Assembly: GCA_003314535.1 (NCBI GenBank)
Contig: POSG01000002.1
Location: forward strand, 248,001 to 312,000
DNA: 64,000 bases
Reading direction: 5' to 3'
Source of the DNA: Geobacter sp.
Lineage (GTDB): Bacteria > Desulfobacterota > Desulfuromonadia > Geobacterales > Geobacteraceae
In this document: one piece after another, positions 52,871 through 63,900 of the stretch
How positions within the stretch are numbered: the stretch's first letter is position 1
How the letters are laid out: every line of letters starts with the position of its first letter
Made by a program: the position numbers and the translations under genes
Notes under the pieces: model-generated
Told to the model about the DNA's origin: nothing
Database searches by the model: none
The model's input: only the letters and a program-made list of their open reading frames with translations

Positions 52871-55435
52871 ATGCCTAACAACAATCATCACTACCTTCTT
52901 GAAAACAGGAAGAGGGAATCTCTCATCCCCGCCAACCTCCGCCGCCTGTTTCTCAAGCATCTTGAGTATACGCTGGGCAAAGACAATTTTTCCATAACCA
53001 GGAACGATCTCTTCCTGGCCCTCGCCTATTCGGTCCGGGACCTTCTCGTTGAAAGGTGGCGTGATACCCAGCAGGCATATTATGACCAGGATGCCAAGAG
53101 AGTTTATTACCTGTCGATGGAATTCATGATTGGCCGCTCGCTTGTCAACAGCGTCATCAACCTGAAATTGATGGACGTGTGGGATGAGGTTCTCCGTGAA
53201 CTCAAGCTTGACCTGGGATGCATGGAAGAACTGGAATGGGAGGCCGGGCTCGGAAACGGCGGCCTGGGCAGGCTCGCGGCCTGTTTCCTCGACTCGCTCG
53301 CCACGATGTCGATACCTGCATACGGTTACGGCATACGCTACGAGTATGGAATATTTTCACAGAAAATCATCGACGGCATGCAAATCGAGATTCCCGACAA
53401 CTGGCTGCGCTACGGCAACCCGTGGGAGTTCTGCCGCAACGAGCACCTGCATACCGTCAAGTTCTACGGCAACGTGGTTTCCCGCAAGGATGAAGAAGAA
53501 AACGAAATCCGTTTCTGGGTCGACACGGAAGATGTCATGGCACTGGCTTACGACATTCCCATCCCCGGTTACGGCAACGAAGTCGTGAACACCATGCGTC
53601 TCTGGAGCGCCAAGTCGACACGCGAATTCGACCTCCATTTTTTCAGTGAAGGGAAATACGTGGAAGCGGTGGAGAAAAAGATGCTCACCGAGAACATCTC
53701 CAAGGTTCTCTACCCAGCCGACAAGGTGATCGAAGGCAAGGAACTGCGCATAAAGCAGGAGTATTTTCTTGCGTCGGCATCAGTCCAGGACATCCTGTAC
53801 CGGTTCCGCAAGAAGCACGCCGATTTCAGCCATCTTCCCGACAAGGTGTCGATACAGCTCAACGATACGCACCCGTCACTGGCAATTCCGGAACTCATGA
53901 GAATCCTGACAACCCATGAGCGGATGGAATGGGATGACGCCTGGGACGTCACGGTTCGGACATTCTCCTACACCAACCATACCATCCTTCCCGAGGCGCT
54001 TGAAAACTGGCCTGTCTGGATGATCGGCAAAATTCTGCCCCACCACCTGGAGATCATCTACCGGATCAACGATATCTTCCTGACCGAGGTCATGCGACGC
54101 TTTCCCGATGATGTGCAGCGATTGAAACGCATGTCGATCTTCGAGGAAGGCGCGGAAAAGAGGGTGCGCATGGCTCACCTTTGCATCATCGGCAGCCATG
54201 CGGTTAACGGAGTCTCCCGGCTGCACACGGATATCCTGAAAAAGGGGATCTTCCGCGATTTCTTCGAAATGTACCCGGACAAATTTTACAATGTGACAAA
54301 CGGCATAACCCAACGCAGGTGGCTGAAAAAGGCAAATCCCGGGCTCAGCGACCTCATAACCCGGCATATCGGCGACAGATGGATCCTGGAGTTGAATGAA
54401 CTGGAAAAGCTCCGCCCCCTTGCGGACGATGCCGAATTCCGTGCTCTCTGGCAGGCTGCCAAGAAAGAGAACAAGTCCCGCCTGGCACGCCACATCGCGG
54501 AGAAAAAATGCGGCGCCGTGTCGACTGATTCTCTGTTCGATTGCCAGATTAAGCGTTTCCACGAATACAAGAGGCAGGTGCTGAACATACTGCATGTCAT
54601 CACACTCTATAACCGGGCCAAAGACTCGCCCACGTCAATCACTGTTCCCAGGACATTCATTTTCAGCGGCAAGGCAGCTCCTTCCTATCTGCTCGCCAAG
54701 CTGGTCATCGCCCTTATCAATGCCGTTAGCCGCACAATAGAGCAAGACAAGGCGGTTAAAGACCTGTTGAGGATCGTTTTCCTGGCAAATTACAGCGTGA
54801 CGCTGGCGGAACGTATTATTCCTGCCGCAGACCTTTCTGAGCAGATATCAACAGCCGGAACCGAAGCTTCCGGAACCGGGAACATGAAATTCGCACTAAA
54901 CGGCGCCCTTACCATAGGAACCATGGACGGGGCAAACATAGAAATAATGGACTCCATCGGCAGGGAGAATTTTTTCCTTTTCGGGCTGGATGCGGATGGT
55001 GTCGCAGATTTGCGGGCAAACGGCTACAACCCTCGCGAAATATACAACCGCCTTCCCGAACTCAAGGCCGCACTAGACATGATTGCCGCCGGTTTCTTCT
55101 CCCCGGAGAACCCCGAAATGTTCAGGCCGCTCCTGGATTCGCTCCTCAACCAGGGGGACCCCTACCTGGTGCTCGCGGATTACGAAGACTACCTCCGATG
55201 CCAGGGCGAAGTGGAAAAGGTCTTCCTCGACCGGTCCGAATGGACGCGCAGGTCCATCCTGTCCACTGCAGGCATGGGAAGGTTCTCAAGCGACCGCGCC
55301 ATTGCCGAATATGCACGGGATATCTGGAAATCGACCCCGGTTTCACCTGACCGCATGCGTAAAGACGCGGACATCGACGGCCTCGCGTGCAAACTGCCTG
55401 ATGCCTTTATTAACCCATCAAAGGAACAAGACTGA
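52871..55435 (+). CDS. glgP: Glycogen/starch/maltodextrin phosphorylase
   Basis: 854 residues. The GT35 features are present: GNGGLGRLAACFLDS, TNHTILPEALENWP, KRFHEYKRQVLN, and EASGTGNMKFALNGALTIGT carrying the pyridoxal-phosphate Lys. It releases glucose-1-phosphate from alpha-glucans. ATG 52871 has AAGGA upstream; 52799 is a non-conserved extension. Its TGA is followed immediately by rarA, so the two are cotranscribed. Confidence 0.95.
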   Translation: MPNNNHHYLLENRKRESLIPANLRRLFLKHLEYTLGKDNFSITRNDLFLALAYSVRDLLVERWRDTQQAYYDQDAKRVYYLSMEFMIGRSLVNSVINLKLMDVWDEVLRELKLDLGCMEELEWEAGLGNGGLGRLAACFLDSLATMSIPAYGYGIRYEYGIFSQKIIDGMQIEIPDNWLRYGNPWEFCRNEHLHTVKFYGNVVSRKDEEENEIRFWVDTEDVMALAYDIPIPGYGNEVVNTMRLWSAKSTREFDLHFFSEGKYVEAVEKKMLTENISKVLYPADKVIEGKELRIKQEYFLASASVQDILYRFRKKHADFSHLPDKVSIQLNDTHPSLAIPELMRILTTHERMEWDDAWDVTVRTFSYTNHTILPEALENWPVWMIGKILPHHLEIIYRINDIFLTEVMRRFPDDVQRLKRMSIFEEGAEKRVRMAHLCIIGSHAVNGVSRLHTDILKKGIFRDFFEMYPDKFYNVTNGITQRRWLKKANPGLSDLITRHIGDRWILELNELEKLRPLADDAEFRALWQAAKKENKSRLARHIAEKKCGAVSTDSLFDCQIKRFHEYKRQVLNILHVITLYNRAKDSPTSITVPRTFIFSGKAAPSYLLAKLVIALINAVSRTIEQDKAVKDLLRIVFLANYSVTLAERIIPAADLSEQISTAGTEASGTGNMKFALNGALTIGTMDGANIEIMDSIGRENFFLFGLDADGVADLRANGYNPREIYNRLPELKAALDMIAAGFFSPENPEMFRPLLDSLLNQGDPYLVLADYEDYLRCQGEVEKVFLDRSEWTRRSILSTAGMGRFSSDRAIAEYARDIWKSTPVSPDRMRKDADIDGLACKLPDAFINPSKEQD

Positions 55436-56782
55436 ATGACAGATATTGCCGAAAAAGCAGGTAACCTGTTTACATCCGGACCTGAAAAGAAACCCGAAGA
55501 CAGGGAAAATGCTCCGCTTGCCGAAAGAATGCGCTCCCGGAGCCTGGACGAGTTTATTGGGCAGGAACACCTCGTGGGTCCGGGCAAAATGCTCCGCAGG
55601 CTCATAGAATCGGACAATGTTTCGTCTCTCATCCTCTGGGGTCCACCCGGGTCCGGCAAAACAACCCTGGCGCGCATCATCGCCAACGCTACCAGGTCCC
55701 GTTTCGTTTTTTTCTCAGCCATCCTGTCCGGAGTAAAGGACATCCGGCAGATTGTCAAGGAAGCGGAAGAGGAGCAGTCGCAGAACGGCAGGAAGACCAT
55801 CCTGTTCGTCGATGAAATTCACCGCTTCAACAAATCCCAGCAGGATGCCTTTCTCCCCTATGTCGAGAACGGCACCCTGACCATTATCGGCGCGACAACG
55901 GAAAATCCTTCCTTCGAAGTCATAGCCCCTCTTCTTTCCAGGTGCAAGGTGCTCGTCCTCAACCCTTTGCGAAAGGAGGAAATCGAGAGAGTACTGGTGC
56001 ACGCCCTGCAGGACAGGGAGCGTGGTCTCGGCGCATTGGACCTGAAACTGACCGACGAAGCCCTTTCCTTCATTGCCGAGCAGTCCGAAGGAGACGCGAG
56101 AATAGCGCTCAACACCCTCGATACTGCCTCAAGACTGTCAACAGCCCGGGAAATAGACCTTGAAACGGCACGTGAGGCAGTTCAGAAAAAACCCCTCCTC
56201 TACGACAAGGGTGGAGAAGAGCATTACAACGTGATCTCCGCTTTCATAAAATCAATGAGGGGAAGCGACCCCGATGCCGCTCTCTACTGGCTCGCCCGCA
56301 TGCTGGAGTCGGGGGAGGACCCTCTTTTCATACTTCGCCGCATGGTCATTCTTGCCTCCGAGGACATCGGCAACGCCGACCCCAGGGCATTGCAGCTGGC
56401 GATTGCTGCTCTCCAGGGTTTCCAGCTGGTGGGACTGCCGGAAGGAAGGATCATCATGGCCCAGGCGGTTACCTACCTGGCAACGGCCCCAAAGTCCAAT
56501 GCCTCATACGTCGGCATAGACGAAGCACTGGCGGAAGTGCGCAAGAGCGGCGCCCTGCCGGTTCCGCTCCACGTGCGTAACGCGCCAACAAGGCTCATGA
56601 AGGAGCTTGGCTACCATAAGGGATATCGATACGACCATGATTATGAAGAGGGTTATGGGGGACAGGAACACCTGCCGGAACGGTTGGCTGGCAAGAAGTA
56701 CTACCGTCCGGCAGGTCACGGCTATGAGAAATATATCCGCGAAAGGATGGAAATGCTGAAAAAGAAAGGGGACAAGAGCTAA
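55436..56782 (+). CDS. rarA: Replication-associated recombination protein RarA (MgsA)
   Basis: 448 residues, an AAA+ ATPase with Walker A WGPPGSGKTTLARI, Walker B ILFVDEIHRFNKSQQD, sensor ATTENPSFEV, and the C-terminal tetramerisation domain ending GYRYDHDYEEGYGGQEHLPE. It acts at stalled forks. ATG 55436 abuts the glgP stop. Its 3' end overlaps convergent galE by four bases. Confidence 0.95.
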   Translation: MTDIAEKAGNLFTSGPEKKPEDRENAPLAERMRSRSLDEFIGQEHLVGPGKMLRRLIESDNVSSLILWGPPGSGKTTLARIIANATRSRFVFFSAILSGVKDIRQIVKEAEEEQSQNGRKTILFVDEIHRFNKSQQDAFLPYVENGTLTIIGATTENPSFEVIAPLLSRCKVLVLNPLRKEEIERVLVHALQDRERGLGALDLKLTDEALSFIAEQSEGDARIALNTLDTASRLSTAREIDLETAREAVQKKPLLYDKGGEEHYNVISAFIKSMRGSDPDAALYWLARMLESGEDPLFILRRMVILASEDIGNADPRALQLAIAALQGFQLVGLPEGRIIMAQAVTYLATAPKSNASYVGIDEALAEVRKSGALPVPLHVRNAPTRLMKELGYHKGYRYDHDYEEGYGGQEHLPERLAGKKYYRPAGHGYEKYIRERMEMLKKKGDKS

Positions 56783-57762
56783 CAGGCCGCCAGTTTCCTT
56801 TCCCACTGCCACGCATCGGCGACAATCTTGTCCAGATCGTTGAATCTCGGCTGCCAGTCGAGCACCTGTCGTATGCACTGGGAACGGGCCACCAGCATTG
56901 CAGGGTCACCGGGCCGTCTCGGAGCCTCGAGCACGGAAAACTTCACGCCGCTCACCCTCTGCACCACATCTATTACCTCACGGACGCTGCTGCCGTTTCC
57001 GTATCCCACATTCAGCGTGACCGGTGAGCCCCCCCCTTCCAGATAACGCAGTGCGGCAATATGGGCGGCTGCGAGGTCCTCTATATGTATGTAATCACGG
57101 ATGCCTGTTCCGTCCGGTGTCCCGTAATCGGTGCCGAATATGGATACTGACTTCCTTTTGCCAAGGGCAGCCTGGCAGCAGACCTTTATCAGGTGGGTCG
57201 CCTCCTGGACCCGCTGGCCCATTCTGCCAAGCGGGTCGGCGCCGGCGACATTGAAATATCGCAGGGCGACATAACGCAGCCCGTGAGCTGCGGCTGTATC
57301 GCGCAGCATCCACTCGCTCATGAGCTTTGAAGTTCCGTAGGGATTTATGGGTACCGTGGGCGAGTCCTCCGAGGCGATTCCCGACTCCGGCATCCCGTAG
57401 ACAGCCGCCGTGCTGGAAAACACGAATTTCTCAACTCCGGTCCGGACGCATGCCTTGAGAAGGCGCATGGTATTGCCGGTATTGTTTCCGTAATAATCAA
57501 GCGGTTTGCTGACCGATTCGGGCGCTATTATGGATGCAGCAAAATGAAGTACCGTTTTTACACCGAATTTCCGCAAGGTGCTCTCCAGGGTTTCCTCATC
57601 GGCGAGTTCGGCTCTGACCAGGGTTTCACCGTTGATCAGGGTCGCTTCAAAGCCCGTGGACAGGTTATCATAAACCACGACGCGATAGCCCGCCTCGGTA
57701 AGCTGCCTTACCACGTGCCCGCCGATATAGCCCGCACCACCGGTTACCAGAATGTTTTCCAT
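56779..57762 (-). CDS. galE: UDP-glucose 4-epimerase
   Basis: 327 residues. The Rossmann motif is VTGGAGYIGGHVV, the catalytic residues are in FSSTAAVYG and the YGTSK (YxxxK) motif, and DYIHIEDLAAAH is the usual substrate block. It interconverts UDP-glucose and UDP-galactose for surface polysaccharides. ATG 57762 is preceded by GGAAGGG. Confidence 0.95.
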   Translation of the reverse strand: MENILVTGGAGYIGGHVVRQLTEAGYRVVVYDNLSTGFEATLINGETLVRAELADEETLESTLRKFGVKTVLHFAASIIAPESVSKPLDYYGNNTGNTMRLLKACVRTGVEKFVFSSTAAVYGMPESGIASEDSPTVPINPYGTSKLMSEWMLRDTAAAHGLRYVALRYFNVAGADPLGRMGQRVQEATHLIKVCCQAALGKRKSVSIFGTDYGTPDGTGIRDYIHIEDLAAAHIAALRYLEGGGSPVTLNVGYGNGSSVREVIDVVQRVSGVKFSVLEAPRRPGDPAMLVARSQCIRQVLDWQPRFNDLDKIVADAWQWERKLAAC

Positions 57763-57839
57763 CAAACCCTTCCCTGCCGCCCGTTGCACTATTGAATATC
57801 AAGTATTCACTGCCAGGCTGCCTTATATTTTTCTGCTTA

Positions 57840-58529
57840 CTATTTATTTTTTTCCATTTCCTTCTGCATCTGTTTCTGCATCTCCTCAGCAGACTTCTGC
57901 ATCTGCTCGGAGGTCTTTTTCCAGTTTTCAGTCATCTCTTCCATGTTGTGCATTGCCCTGCGAGCCGCTATCTGGCTGAAAACACCTATGACAATGAAAA
58001 TTGCTGCTATGGCGCCAAACACGGTCCATGCCTTTTTGGCCGGTATCCCATGGGCTTCCACGCTGGCATTGACCAGGTAGTACAATGCTATTGCCATGGC
58101 GATTGCGCTGCCGATATAGGGAATGAGCGACAAAACCGTTGTAATTGGGGAAACGGCAGCCATATAGGCTGTACACCGATAAGCGGTTTCGTACTCTTCA
58201 TTTGATCCCAGGATTTTCCAGATAATGAAAAGGATTGCGGCTCCTACAAAACCGAAAATAGCACTACCGACAGCATAGAAAATCGGCATCATGAAAATTG
58301 CGGCAAAGCCTGCCACCATCCCCGCACCGAGATGGAATCCCACCATGCTGAAGACTGCGGTCACCAGACCGCCGATTATGCCGCTGACCACACCCATTGC
58401 AACCATGAATACGAGCGGTTCAACAAAACCGCCTGTCTTGGGCATCTCCCTGAAAAACAACGCCGGCTGGGTTATTACCTTGATCGCAGTCTGGGGAATC
58501 GCCGCAAAATCAATCTTGTTCGCTTCCAT
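57840..58529 (-). CDS. Yip1 domain membrane protein
   Basis: 229 residues with five membrane helices in the Yip1 pattern (about 35-175) and a charged C-terminal coiled tail rich in Met, Gln, Lys and Glu (SEQMQKSAEEMQKQMQKEME). The bacterial role is unknown. ATG 58529 has GGGAGG. Confidence 0.85.
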   Translation of the reverse strand: MEANKIDFAAIPQTAIKVITQPALFFREMPKTGGFVEPLVFMVAMGVVSGIIGGLVTAVFSMVGFHLGAGMVAGFAAIFMMPIFYAVGSAIFGFVGAAILFIIWKILGSNEEYETAYRCTAYMAAVSPITTVLSLIPYIGSAIAMAIALYYLVNASVEAHGIPAKKAWTVFGAIAAIFIVIGVFSQIAARRAMHNMEEMTENWKKTSEQMQKSAEEMQKQMQKEMEKNK

Positions 58530-58675
58530 AAAATCCCTCCCGTCGAAATTTCCCTGCTGGTTTTCCTGCCAAGGACCAAATTAAAAACTGCCAAATTCCT
58601 GTTAATGGCTACAATTAATTAGACTATATTCCAACAATAGAGAGTATTAACTGAACATCACTCTTTTTTCAAGTC

Positions 58676-58709
58676 AAAAAAAGGGGAGACGCTGTATTTC
58701 GTCTCCCCT
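58676..58709 (-). terminator. Terminator after glyA
   Basis: AGGGGAGACG at 58682-58691 pairs with CGTCTCCCCT at 58700-58709; on the minus strand TTTTTT follows. It ends the long fab-glyA transcript. Confidence 0.9.
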
Positions 58710-58728
58710 GAAAATCTTGGTTTTTTTC

Positions 58729-59976
58729 TCAGCCCAGTCGATGGGCGTAAAGCGGAAAACGTCTCATGAGATCGTTGACATTTTCCTTGATGCCTGCCAG
58801 TCCCTCTGGATTCTCGGCGTTCTTGAGCGCGTCGGAAATGAAACCTGCAACCAGCTCCATCTCAGCCTCTTTCAGGCCGTGCGTGGTTGCTGCCGGTGTC
58901 CCGATCCTGATCCCTGAAGTTACGAAAGGCGAACGGGTCTCGTTGGGTATTGTGTTCTTGTTGACGGTTATGCCAGCCTTGTCCAGGGCCTCTTCGGCGA
59001 TTTTACCGGTTAAACCGGTTTCCGTCAGGTCAAGCAGCATCATATGGTTGTCCGTCCCTCCGGAAACGAGGCGCAGACCACGTTTCGTAAGGGCGTCGGC
59101 CAATGCTTTCGCATTCTTGACAATCTGCTGCTGGTAGATGTTGAATTCGGGAGTAAGCGCCTCCTTGAACGCAACCGCCTTGGCCGCAATAACATGCATG
59201 AGCGGCCCGCCCTGGATGCCGGGGAATATGTTCGAATTCAGTACCTTCGCGTACTCCTCGCGGCAAAGGATCATGCCGCCGCGTGGTCCGCGCAGCGTCT
59301 TGTGCGTGGTCGTGGTGACGAATTCGGCATGGGGCACCGGACTGGGGTGAAGCCCGGCAGCAACGAGACCGGCGATATGAGCCATGTCTACCATGATCAC
59401 GGCCCCGACCCCATCCGCGATCTTCCTGAAGCGGGCGAAATCGATGATGCGCGGATAGGCGCTGGCCCCTACCACGATCATTTTTGGCTTGTTCTCTCTT
59501 GCAAGCCGCTCGACTTCGTCATAATCAATCACTTCGGTATCCGGGGACACGCCGTAAAACACCACGTTGAAAAGTTTCCCGGAAAAGTTCGCAGGGCTGC
59601 CGTGGGTCAGGTGCCCGCCATGGGAGAGGTTCATTCCAAGTATGGTATCACCGGGCTTGAGCACTGAAAAGTATACCGCCATGTTGGCCTGGGAACCCGA
59701 ATGGGGCTGGACATTGACATGGTCGGCGCCGAAGAGCTGCTTTGCGCGCTCGATGGCCAGGTTCTCCACCACGTCCACCTGGGAGCAGCCGCCATAATAG
59801 CGCTTTCCGGGGTAGCCCTCGGCGTACTTGTTCGTCATGACAGATCCCTGCGCTTCCAGCACTGCTTCGGAAACGAAATTCTCAGAAGCGATCAGTTCGA
59901 GATTGTACTCCTGGCGCTCCGTCTCGCGACGGATTGCAGCGGATACTTCAGGATCAAAACTTTCCAGTATGGACAT
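58729..59976 (-). CDS. glyA: Serine hydroxymethyltransferase
   Basis: 415 residues. The pyridoxal-phosphate Lys is in [42 protein letters not shown] and [13 protein letters not shown] are also present. It makes glycine and methylene-tetrahydrofolate from serine. ATG 59976 has GGAGATAG. About 120 bases separate it from rpiB upstream, so it may have its own promoter as well. Confidence 0.97.
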   Translation of the reverse strand: MSILESFDPEVSAAIRRETERQEYNLELIASENFVSEAVLEAQGSVMTNKYAEGYPGKRYYGGCSQVDVVENLAIERAKQLFGADHVNVQPHSGSQANMAVYFSVLKPGDTILGMNLSHGGHLTHGSPANFSGKLFNVVFYGVSPDTEVIDYDEVERLARENKPKMIVVGASAYPRIIDFARFRKIADGVGAVIMVDMAHIAGLVAAGLHPSPVPHAEFVTTTTHKTLRGPRGGMILCREEYAKVLNSNIFPGIQGGPLMHVIAAKAVAFKEALTPEFNIYQQQIVKNAKALADALTKRGLRLVSGGTDNHMMLLDLTETGLTGKIAEEALDKAGITVNKNTIPNETRSPFVTSGIRIGTPAATTHGLKEAEMELVAGFISDALKNAENPEGLAGIKENVNDLMRRFPLYAHRLG

Positions 59977-60098
59977 CTTGCTATCTCCTTCCAGGTAATT
60001 GAAAAAGAATACGGGACCTTTGAAGTCCCGTATCCCCAGCTCTCAAAAACAATGCCGTTCAGTGAAGCCATATGCCTGGCCCGCATTCTTGCCGCGGT

Positions 60099-60554
60099 CT
60101 ATCTGTACAGTTCCTTCTCCAGGGCAGCTATCTTGTCCAGGCGTCCCTGGTGGCGGCCCCCCTCGAAAGCGGAGTCCAGCCAGGTTGCCACCATTTCGCG
60201 GGCCTCGTCCTCGTCGATGACCCGTCCGCCCAGCACCAGGATATTGGCGTTATTGTGCTGCTTTGCCATCTTCGCCATGTATGGGTCGGCAGCCAGTGCC
60301 GCCCTTACCCCGGGGAACTTGTTGGCGACAATCGACATGCCTATGCCGGTGCCACAGACCAGAACGCCTTTTTCCGCCTCTCCCCGTGAGACTTTGCGGG
60401 CGACTTTTTCGCCGAAATCCGGGTAGTCAACCGAATCGCCGTTGTTCGTACCCATATCCAGGACGGGAATGCCACGCTCCTCGAGAAGAGCCTTGACGGC
60501 CTCCTTGAGTTCGAAACCACCGTGGTCGCTGCCAACCGCAATCAGTTTTTCCAC
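60099..60554 (-). CDS. rpiB: Ribose-5-phosphate isomerase B
   Basis: 151 residues with SDHGGFELKEAVK, the catalytic Cys segment VLVCGTGIGMSIVANK, and HNNANILVLGGR. It interconverts ribose-5-phosphate and ribulose-5-phosphate. Two GTG starts are possible: 60560 overlaps the fabF stop (GTGA), and 60554 lies seven bases after AAAGG, which I prefer. No ATG is available near the conserved start. Confidence 0.94.
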   Translation of the reverse strand: MEKLIAVGSDHGGFELKEAVKALLEERGIPVLDMGTNNGDSVDYPDFGEKVARKVSRGEAEKGVLVCGTGIGMSIVANKFPGVRAALAADPYMAKMAKQHNNANILVLGGRVIDEDEAREMVATWLDSAFEGGRHQGRLDKIAALEKELYR

Positions 60555-60556
60555 GC

Positions 60557-61789
60557 TCACACCTTTCTGAAAAGCAGCGTCGCGTTGGTCCCGCCGAACC
60601 CGAAGGAGTTCGAAAGGGCGCAGGTTATCTTCGCTTCCCTGGCCGTGTTCGGCACATAGTCCAGATCGCACTCCGGGTCCGGCTCCCGGTAATTGATTGT
60701 CGGCGTGGCAACCCCGGATTCCATGGACATGAGGGCAATCGCAGCCTCGACACCGCCCGCTGCGCCCAGCATGTGCCCGGTCATCGATTTTGACGAGGTA
60801 ACCAGCAGTTTTCCTGCGTGTGATCCGAACACTTTCTTGATCGCCATAGTCTCATAGAGGTCGTTGAACAGAGTCGAAGTACCGTGCGCATTGATGTAGT
60901 CGACTTCCTCGGGATTTATCCCTGCATTGTCCAGCGCCATTTTCATGCAGCGCGCAGCGCCTTCTCCATCGGGCGCAGGGGCCGTGAGATGATACGCATC
61001 GCCTGTCAATCCATAGCCCGCAACCTCTGCGTAGATCTTCGCCCCTCTTTTCCTGGCAGCCTCGTACTCCTCGAGGATGACGATTCCGGCGCCCTCTGCA
61101 AGTACGAATCCATCGCGGTTTTTCTCGAAAGGCCGGGAAGCGGCTTCAGGATCATCATTACGGGTCGACAACGCTCTCATGACCGCAAACCCGCCGATGG
61201 CCAGCGGAGTTACGGTGGATTCCGTGCCACCGGCAATCATGGCGTCTGCATCGCCGCGTGCAATCATGTGATAGGCGTCGCCTATCGAGTGGGTGCCTGT
61301 GGCGCAAGCCGACACGGATGAAAGATTCGGGCCCTTTGCTCCGTACTTGATCGAAATGTGGCCCGGCGCCAGGTTGGTAATCAGCATGGGGATGAAGAAA
61401 GGCGATATCTTCTTGTATCCCCCTTCCTGGAGGGCAAGATGATACTTCTCGATGGTGGGAAGTCCCCCGAGCCCAGCTCCCACGAGAACACCGACACGTT
61501 CGGCATTCGCTTCGTTGATCTGCAGTCCGGAATCCTCCATGGCGAACTGGGCCGCCGCAAGGGAATACTGGATGAACAGATCCATCTTTTTTATCTCTTT
61601 TTTCTCGATGAAATCTTCGGGGTTGAAATCCTTGACTTCCCCAGCGATCTGTACCGGGAAATCGGTGGCGTCAAAGCGGGTGATCCTGCCGACCCCGGAC
61701 CTGCCGGCAACCAGTGCGTCCCAATTCTTCCGGTTCCCGGTACCCAGTGGCGATACCAATCCCACTCCCGTCACCACGACTCTTCTCAT
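60557..61789 (-). CDS. fabF: 3-oxoacyl-ACP synthase II
   Basis: 410 residues. The active Cys is in [12 protein letters not shown]; two catalytic His lie in [12 protein letters not shown] and [11 protein letters not shown]. It elongates acyl-ACP with malonyl-ACP. ATG 61789 has GAGGAG. It follows acpP by about 86 bases in the fatty acid cluster. Confidence 0.97.
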   Translation of the reverse strand: MRRVVVTGVGLVSPLGTGNRKNWDALVAGRSGVGRITRFDATDFPVQIAGEVKDFNPEDFIEKKEIKKMDLFIQYSLAAAQFAMEDSGLQINEANAERVGVLVGAGLGGLPTIEKYHLALQEGGYKKISPFFIPMLITNLAPGHISIKYGAKGPNLSSVSACATGTHSIGDAYHMIARGDADAMIAGGTESTVTPLAIGGFAVMRALSTRNDDPEAASRPFEKNRDGFVLAEGAGIVILEEYEAARKRGAKIYAEVAGYGLTGDAYHLTAPAPDGEGAARCMKMALDNAGINPEEVDYINAHGTSTLFNDLYETMAIKKVFGSHAGKLLVTSSKSMTGHMLGAAGGVEAAIALMSMESGVATPTINYREPDPECDLDYVPNTAREAKITCALSNSFGFGGTNATLLFRKV

Positions 61790-61875
61790 ATAAGCAGCTC
61801 CTCGAAATGATCATTCCCATGTCCGGCTGGCTTCCGGCAGGGTTCGGAAAGGAAGGGGGCTTCCCCCCTTCTTCG

Positions 61876-62109
61876 TTAGGTATGATCAGCGATATAGTCT
61901 ATGGCATCCTGGACAGTGGCGATCTTTTCGGCGTCCTCATCTGAAATTTCGATGTCGAACTCTTCTTCGAGGGCCATTACCAGTTCCACCTGGTCGAGCG
62001 AATCGGCGCCCAGATCGTCCATGAATGACGCTTCACCCGTGACTTGCGCCTCATCCACTCCCAGCTGTTCCGCCACTATCTCTTTAACCCTTTTTTCTAT
62101 TGACGACAT
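61876..62109 (-). CDS. acpP: Acyl carrier protein
   Basis: 77 residues, the usual length, with the phosphopantetheine Ser37 in [19 protein letters not shown]. It carries growing acyl chains. ATG 62109 is preceded by GGAGGAAAAG; a longer frame to 62199 is only leader. Confidence 0.97.
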   Translation of the reverse strand: MSSIEKRVKEIVAEQLGVDEAQVTGEASFMDDLGADSLDQVELVMALEEEFDIEISDEDAEKIATVQDAIDYIADHT

Positions 62110-62210
62110 TTCTTTTCCTCCATTCAATTTGTCTGACTTCGTCAGGTTATGCGAACCTTCACACCTTCTGCTTATTAACATGAAATCCGAAAATTGCAAA
62201 AACTATTTTT

Positions 62211-62951
62211 TCACATGTGCATTCCGCCATTCACCGACAACACTTGGCCGGTAATATAGCTTCCCAAGTCCGAAACGAGAAAATAGACCGCATTGGCGAT
62301 ATCTTCCGGGGCGCCGAACCTGTTGACCGGGATCTGCTTCAAAAGTTCTTCACGGATGTTTTCCGCCAGCACGCCGGTCATGTCGGTCTCGATGAAGCCG
62401 GGCGCAACCGCGTTCACTGTGATGTTCCTCTTTGCATATTCCCGGGCGACCGCCTTGGTGAAACCGATGATGCCGGCCTTGCTGGCGCAGTAATTAGCTT
62501 GTCCCAGGTTGCCCATTTCACCAACCACCGAACTGATATTGACTATCCTTCCGCTTTTGGCCTTGGCCATAAGCTTGACTGCTTCACGAGTGCAGTAGAA
62601 AGTCCCGTTCAGATTCACGTCGATGACCGAGGCCCAGTCCTCGTCCTTCATTCGCATCAGCAGGCCGTCCCTGGTAATTCCCGCGTTATTGACCAGAATG
62701 TCGATGCGGCCGAACTCCTTCACCACCAGTTGGAACAGGGCTTCAACATCAGCGGCAATACTCACGTCAGCCTTGAAGGGGATGGCCCGACCGCCCATCG
62801 ATACGATTTCTTCGGCCGTTCGGCTCGCCCTTTCAAGGGACGTAGCCGTAACGATCAGTTCCGCGCCTTCGCCTGCAAGTTTGAGCGCAACAGCCCTGCC
62901 GATTCCCCGGGAGGCCCCGGTCACAACCGCCTTCTTGCCAGTCAGGTTCAT
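62211..62951 (-). CDS. fabG: 3-oxoacyl-ACP reductase
   Basis: 246 residues of the short-chain dehydrogenase family: TGASRGIGRAVA, NNAGITRDGLL, Ser in NISSVVGEMG and the YxxxK motif in NYCASKAG. It reduces 3-oxoacyl-ACP with NADPH. Its ATG at 62951 overlaps the fabD stop (ATGA). Confidence 0.97.
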   Translation of the reverse strand: MNLTGKKAVVTGASRGIGRAVALKLAGEGAELIVTATSLERASRTAEEIVSMGGRAIPFKADVSIAADVEALFQLVVKEFGRIDILVNNAGITRDGLLMRMKDEDWASVIDVNLNGTFYCTREAVKLMAKAKSGRIVNISSVVGEMGNLGQANYCASKAGIIGFTKAVAREYAKRNITVNAVAPGFIETDMTGVLAENIREELLKQIPVNRFGAPEDIANAVYFLVSDLGSYITGQVLSVNGGMHM

Positions 62952-63880
62952 GCGCCCTCCCCTGCCAGTGCCTTGAATCCGGCCAAATCGTCAAAGTTCC
63001 TGGCTACAGCATTCTTGTCAATTTTCTTTACCAGGCCTGAAAGCACCTTGCCCGCTCCGGTCTCCACGAATTGCGTGACTCCCAGTGAAATCATTTCCCT
63101 GACCGACGACTCCCATAAAACCGGCGAGCTTATCTGCGAGACGAGCAGTCCCTTGATACGGGCCGCGTCAGTATAAGGTTTTGCTTCCACATTGCTGATG
63201 ACCGGGATCTTCGGGTTCTTCACCACGATCCTTTCCAGCTCTTCGCCGAGACGCTCACCTGCCGTTGTCATGAGGGCGCAGTGTGACGGAACGCTGACAG
63301 GCAGGAGCAGCACCTTCCGTATGCCCCGGGCCTTTGCCAGCCCGATTGCACGGTTCACCGCCGTTGCCTGCCCGGAAATGACAATCTGGCCGGGGCAGTT
63401 GTAATTGGCAGGGACGACAATCTCGCCCTGGGATGCCTCTGAACAGACATCTTCCACCACTTCCGGGTCCGCGCCGAGAACAGCCGCCATGGCGCCTGCA
63501 CCGACCGGCACCGCCTGCTGCATGAACTGGCCGCGGGAGCGGACTATGCGCAGGGCATCTCCGAACTCGACGGCTTCGGATGCTACCAGGGCGGAATATT
63601 CGCCGAGGGAATGGCCGGCTGCGAAGCTGAATGACAGGCCTGTTTCGGTATCCAACAGCCTCTTGAAAGCAATGCTTGTAGTCAGCAATGCCGGCTGGGT
63701 ATTCTCGGTCATCTGCAGTTCGCTTTCAGGACCTTCGAAACAAAGACGTGAAAGCCCGAAGCCTAGCGAATCGTCCGCCTCTTCATAGGTCTGCCTGACA
63801 ACGGGAAAATTTTCAGCCAGTTCTTTCCCCATGCCCGGATACTGGGACCCTTGACCAGGAAAAATCAGTGCATTTGTCAC
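62948..63880 (-). CDS. fabD: Malonyl-CoA:ACP transacylase
   Basis: 310 residues with FPGQGSQYPGMG, the active Ser in AGHSLGEYSAL, and the catalytic His in SVPSHCALM. It loads malonyl groups on ACP. The start is GTG 63880, seven bases after AAGGAG; the frame to 63928 would overlap fabH. Confidence 0.96.
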   Translation of the reverse strand: MTNALIFPGQGSQYPGMGKELAENFPVVRQTYEEADDSLGFGLSRLCFEGPESELQMTENTQPALLTTSIAFKRLLDTETGLSFSFAAGHSLGEYSALVASEAVEFGDALRIVRSRGQFMQQAVPVGAGAMAAVLGADPEVVEDVCSEASQGEIVVPANYNCPGQIVISGQATAVNRAIGLAKARGIRKVLLLPVSVPSHCALMTTAGERLGEELERIVVKNPKIPVISNVEAKPYTDAARIKGLLVSQISSPVLWESSVREMISLGVTQFVETGAGKVLSGLVKKIDKNAVARNFDDLAGFKALAGEGA

Positions 63881-63900
63881 TACCCGACTCCTTTTCTGGA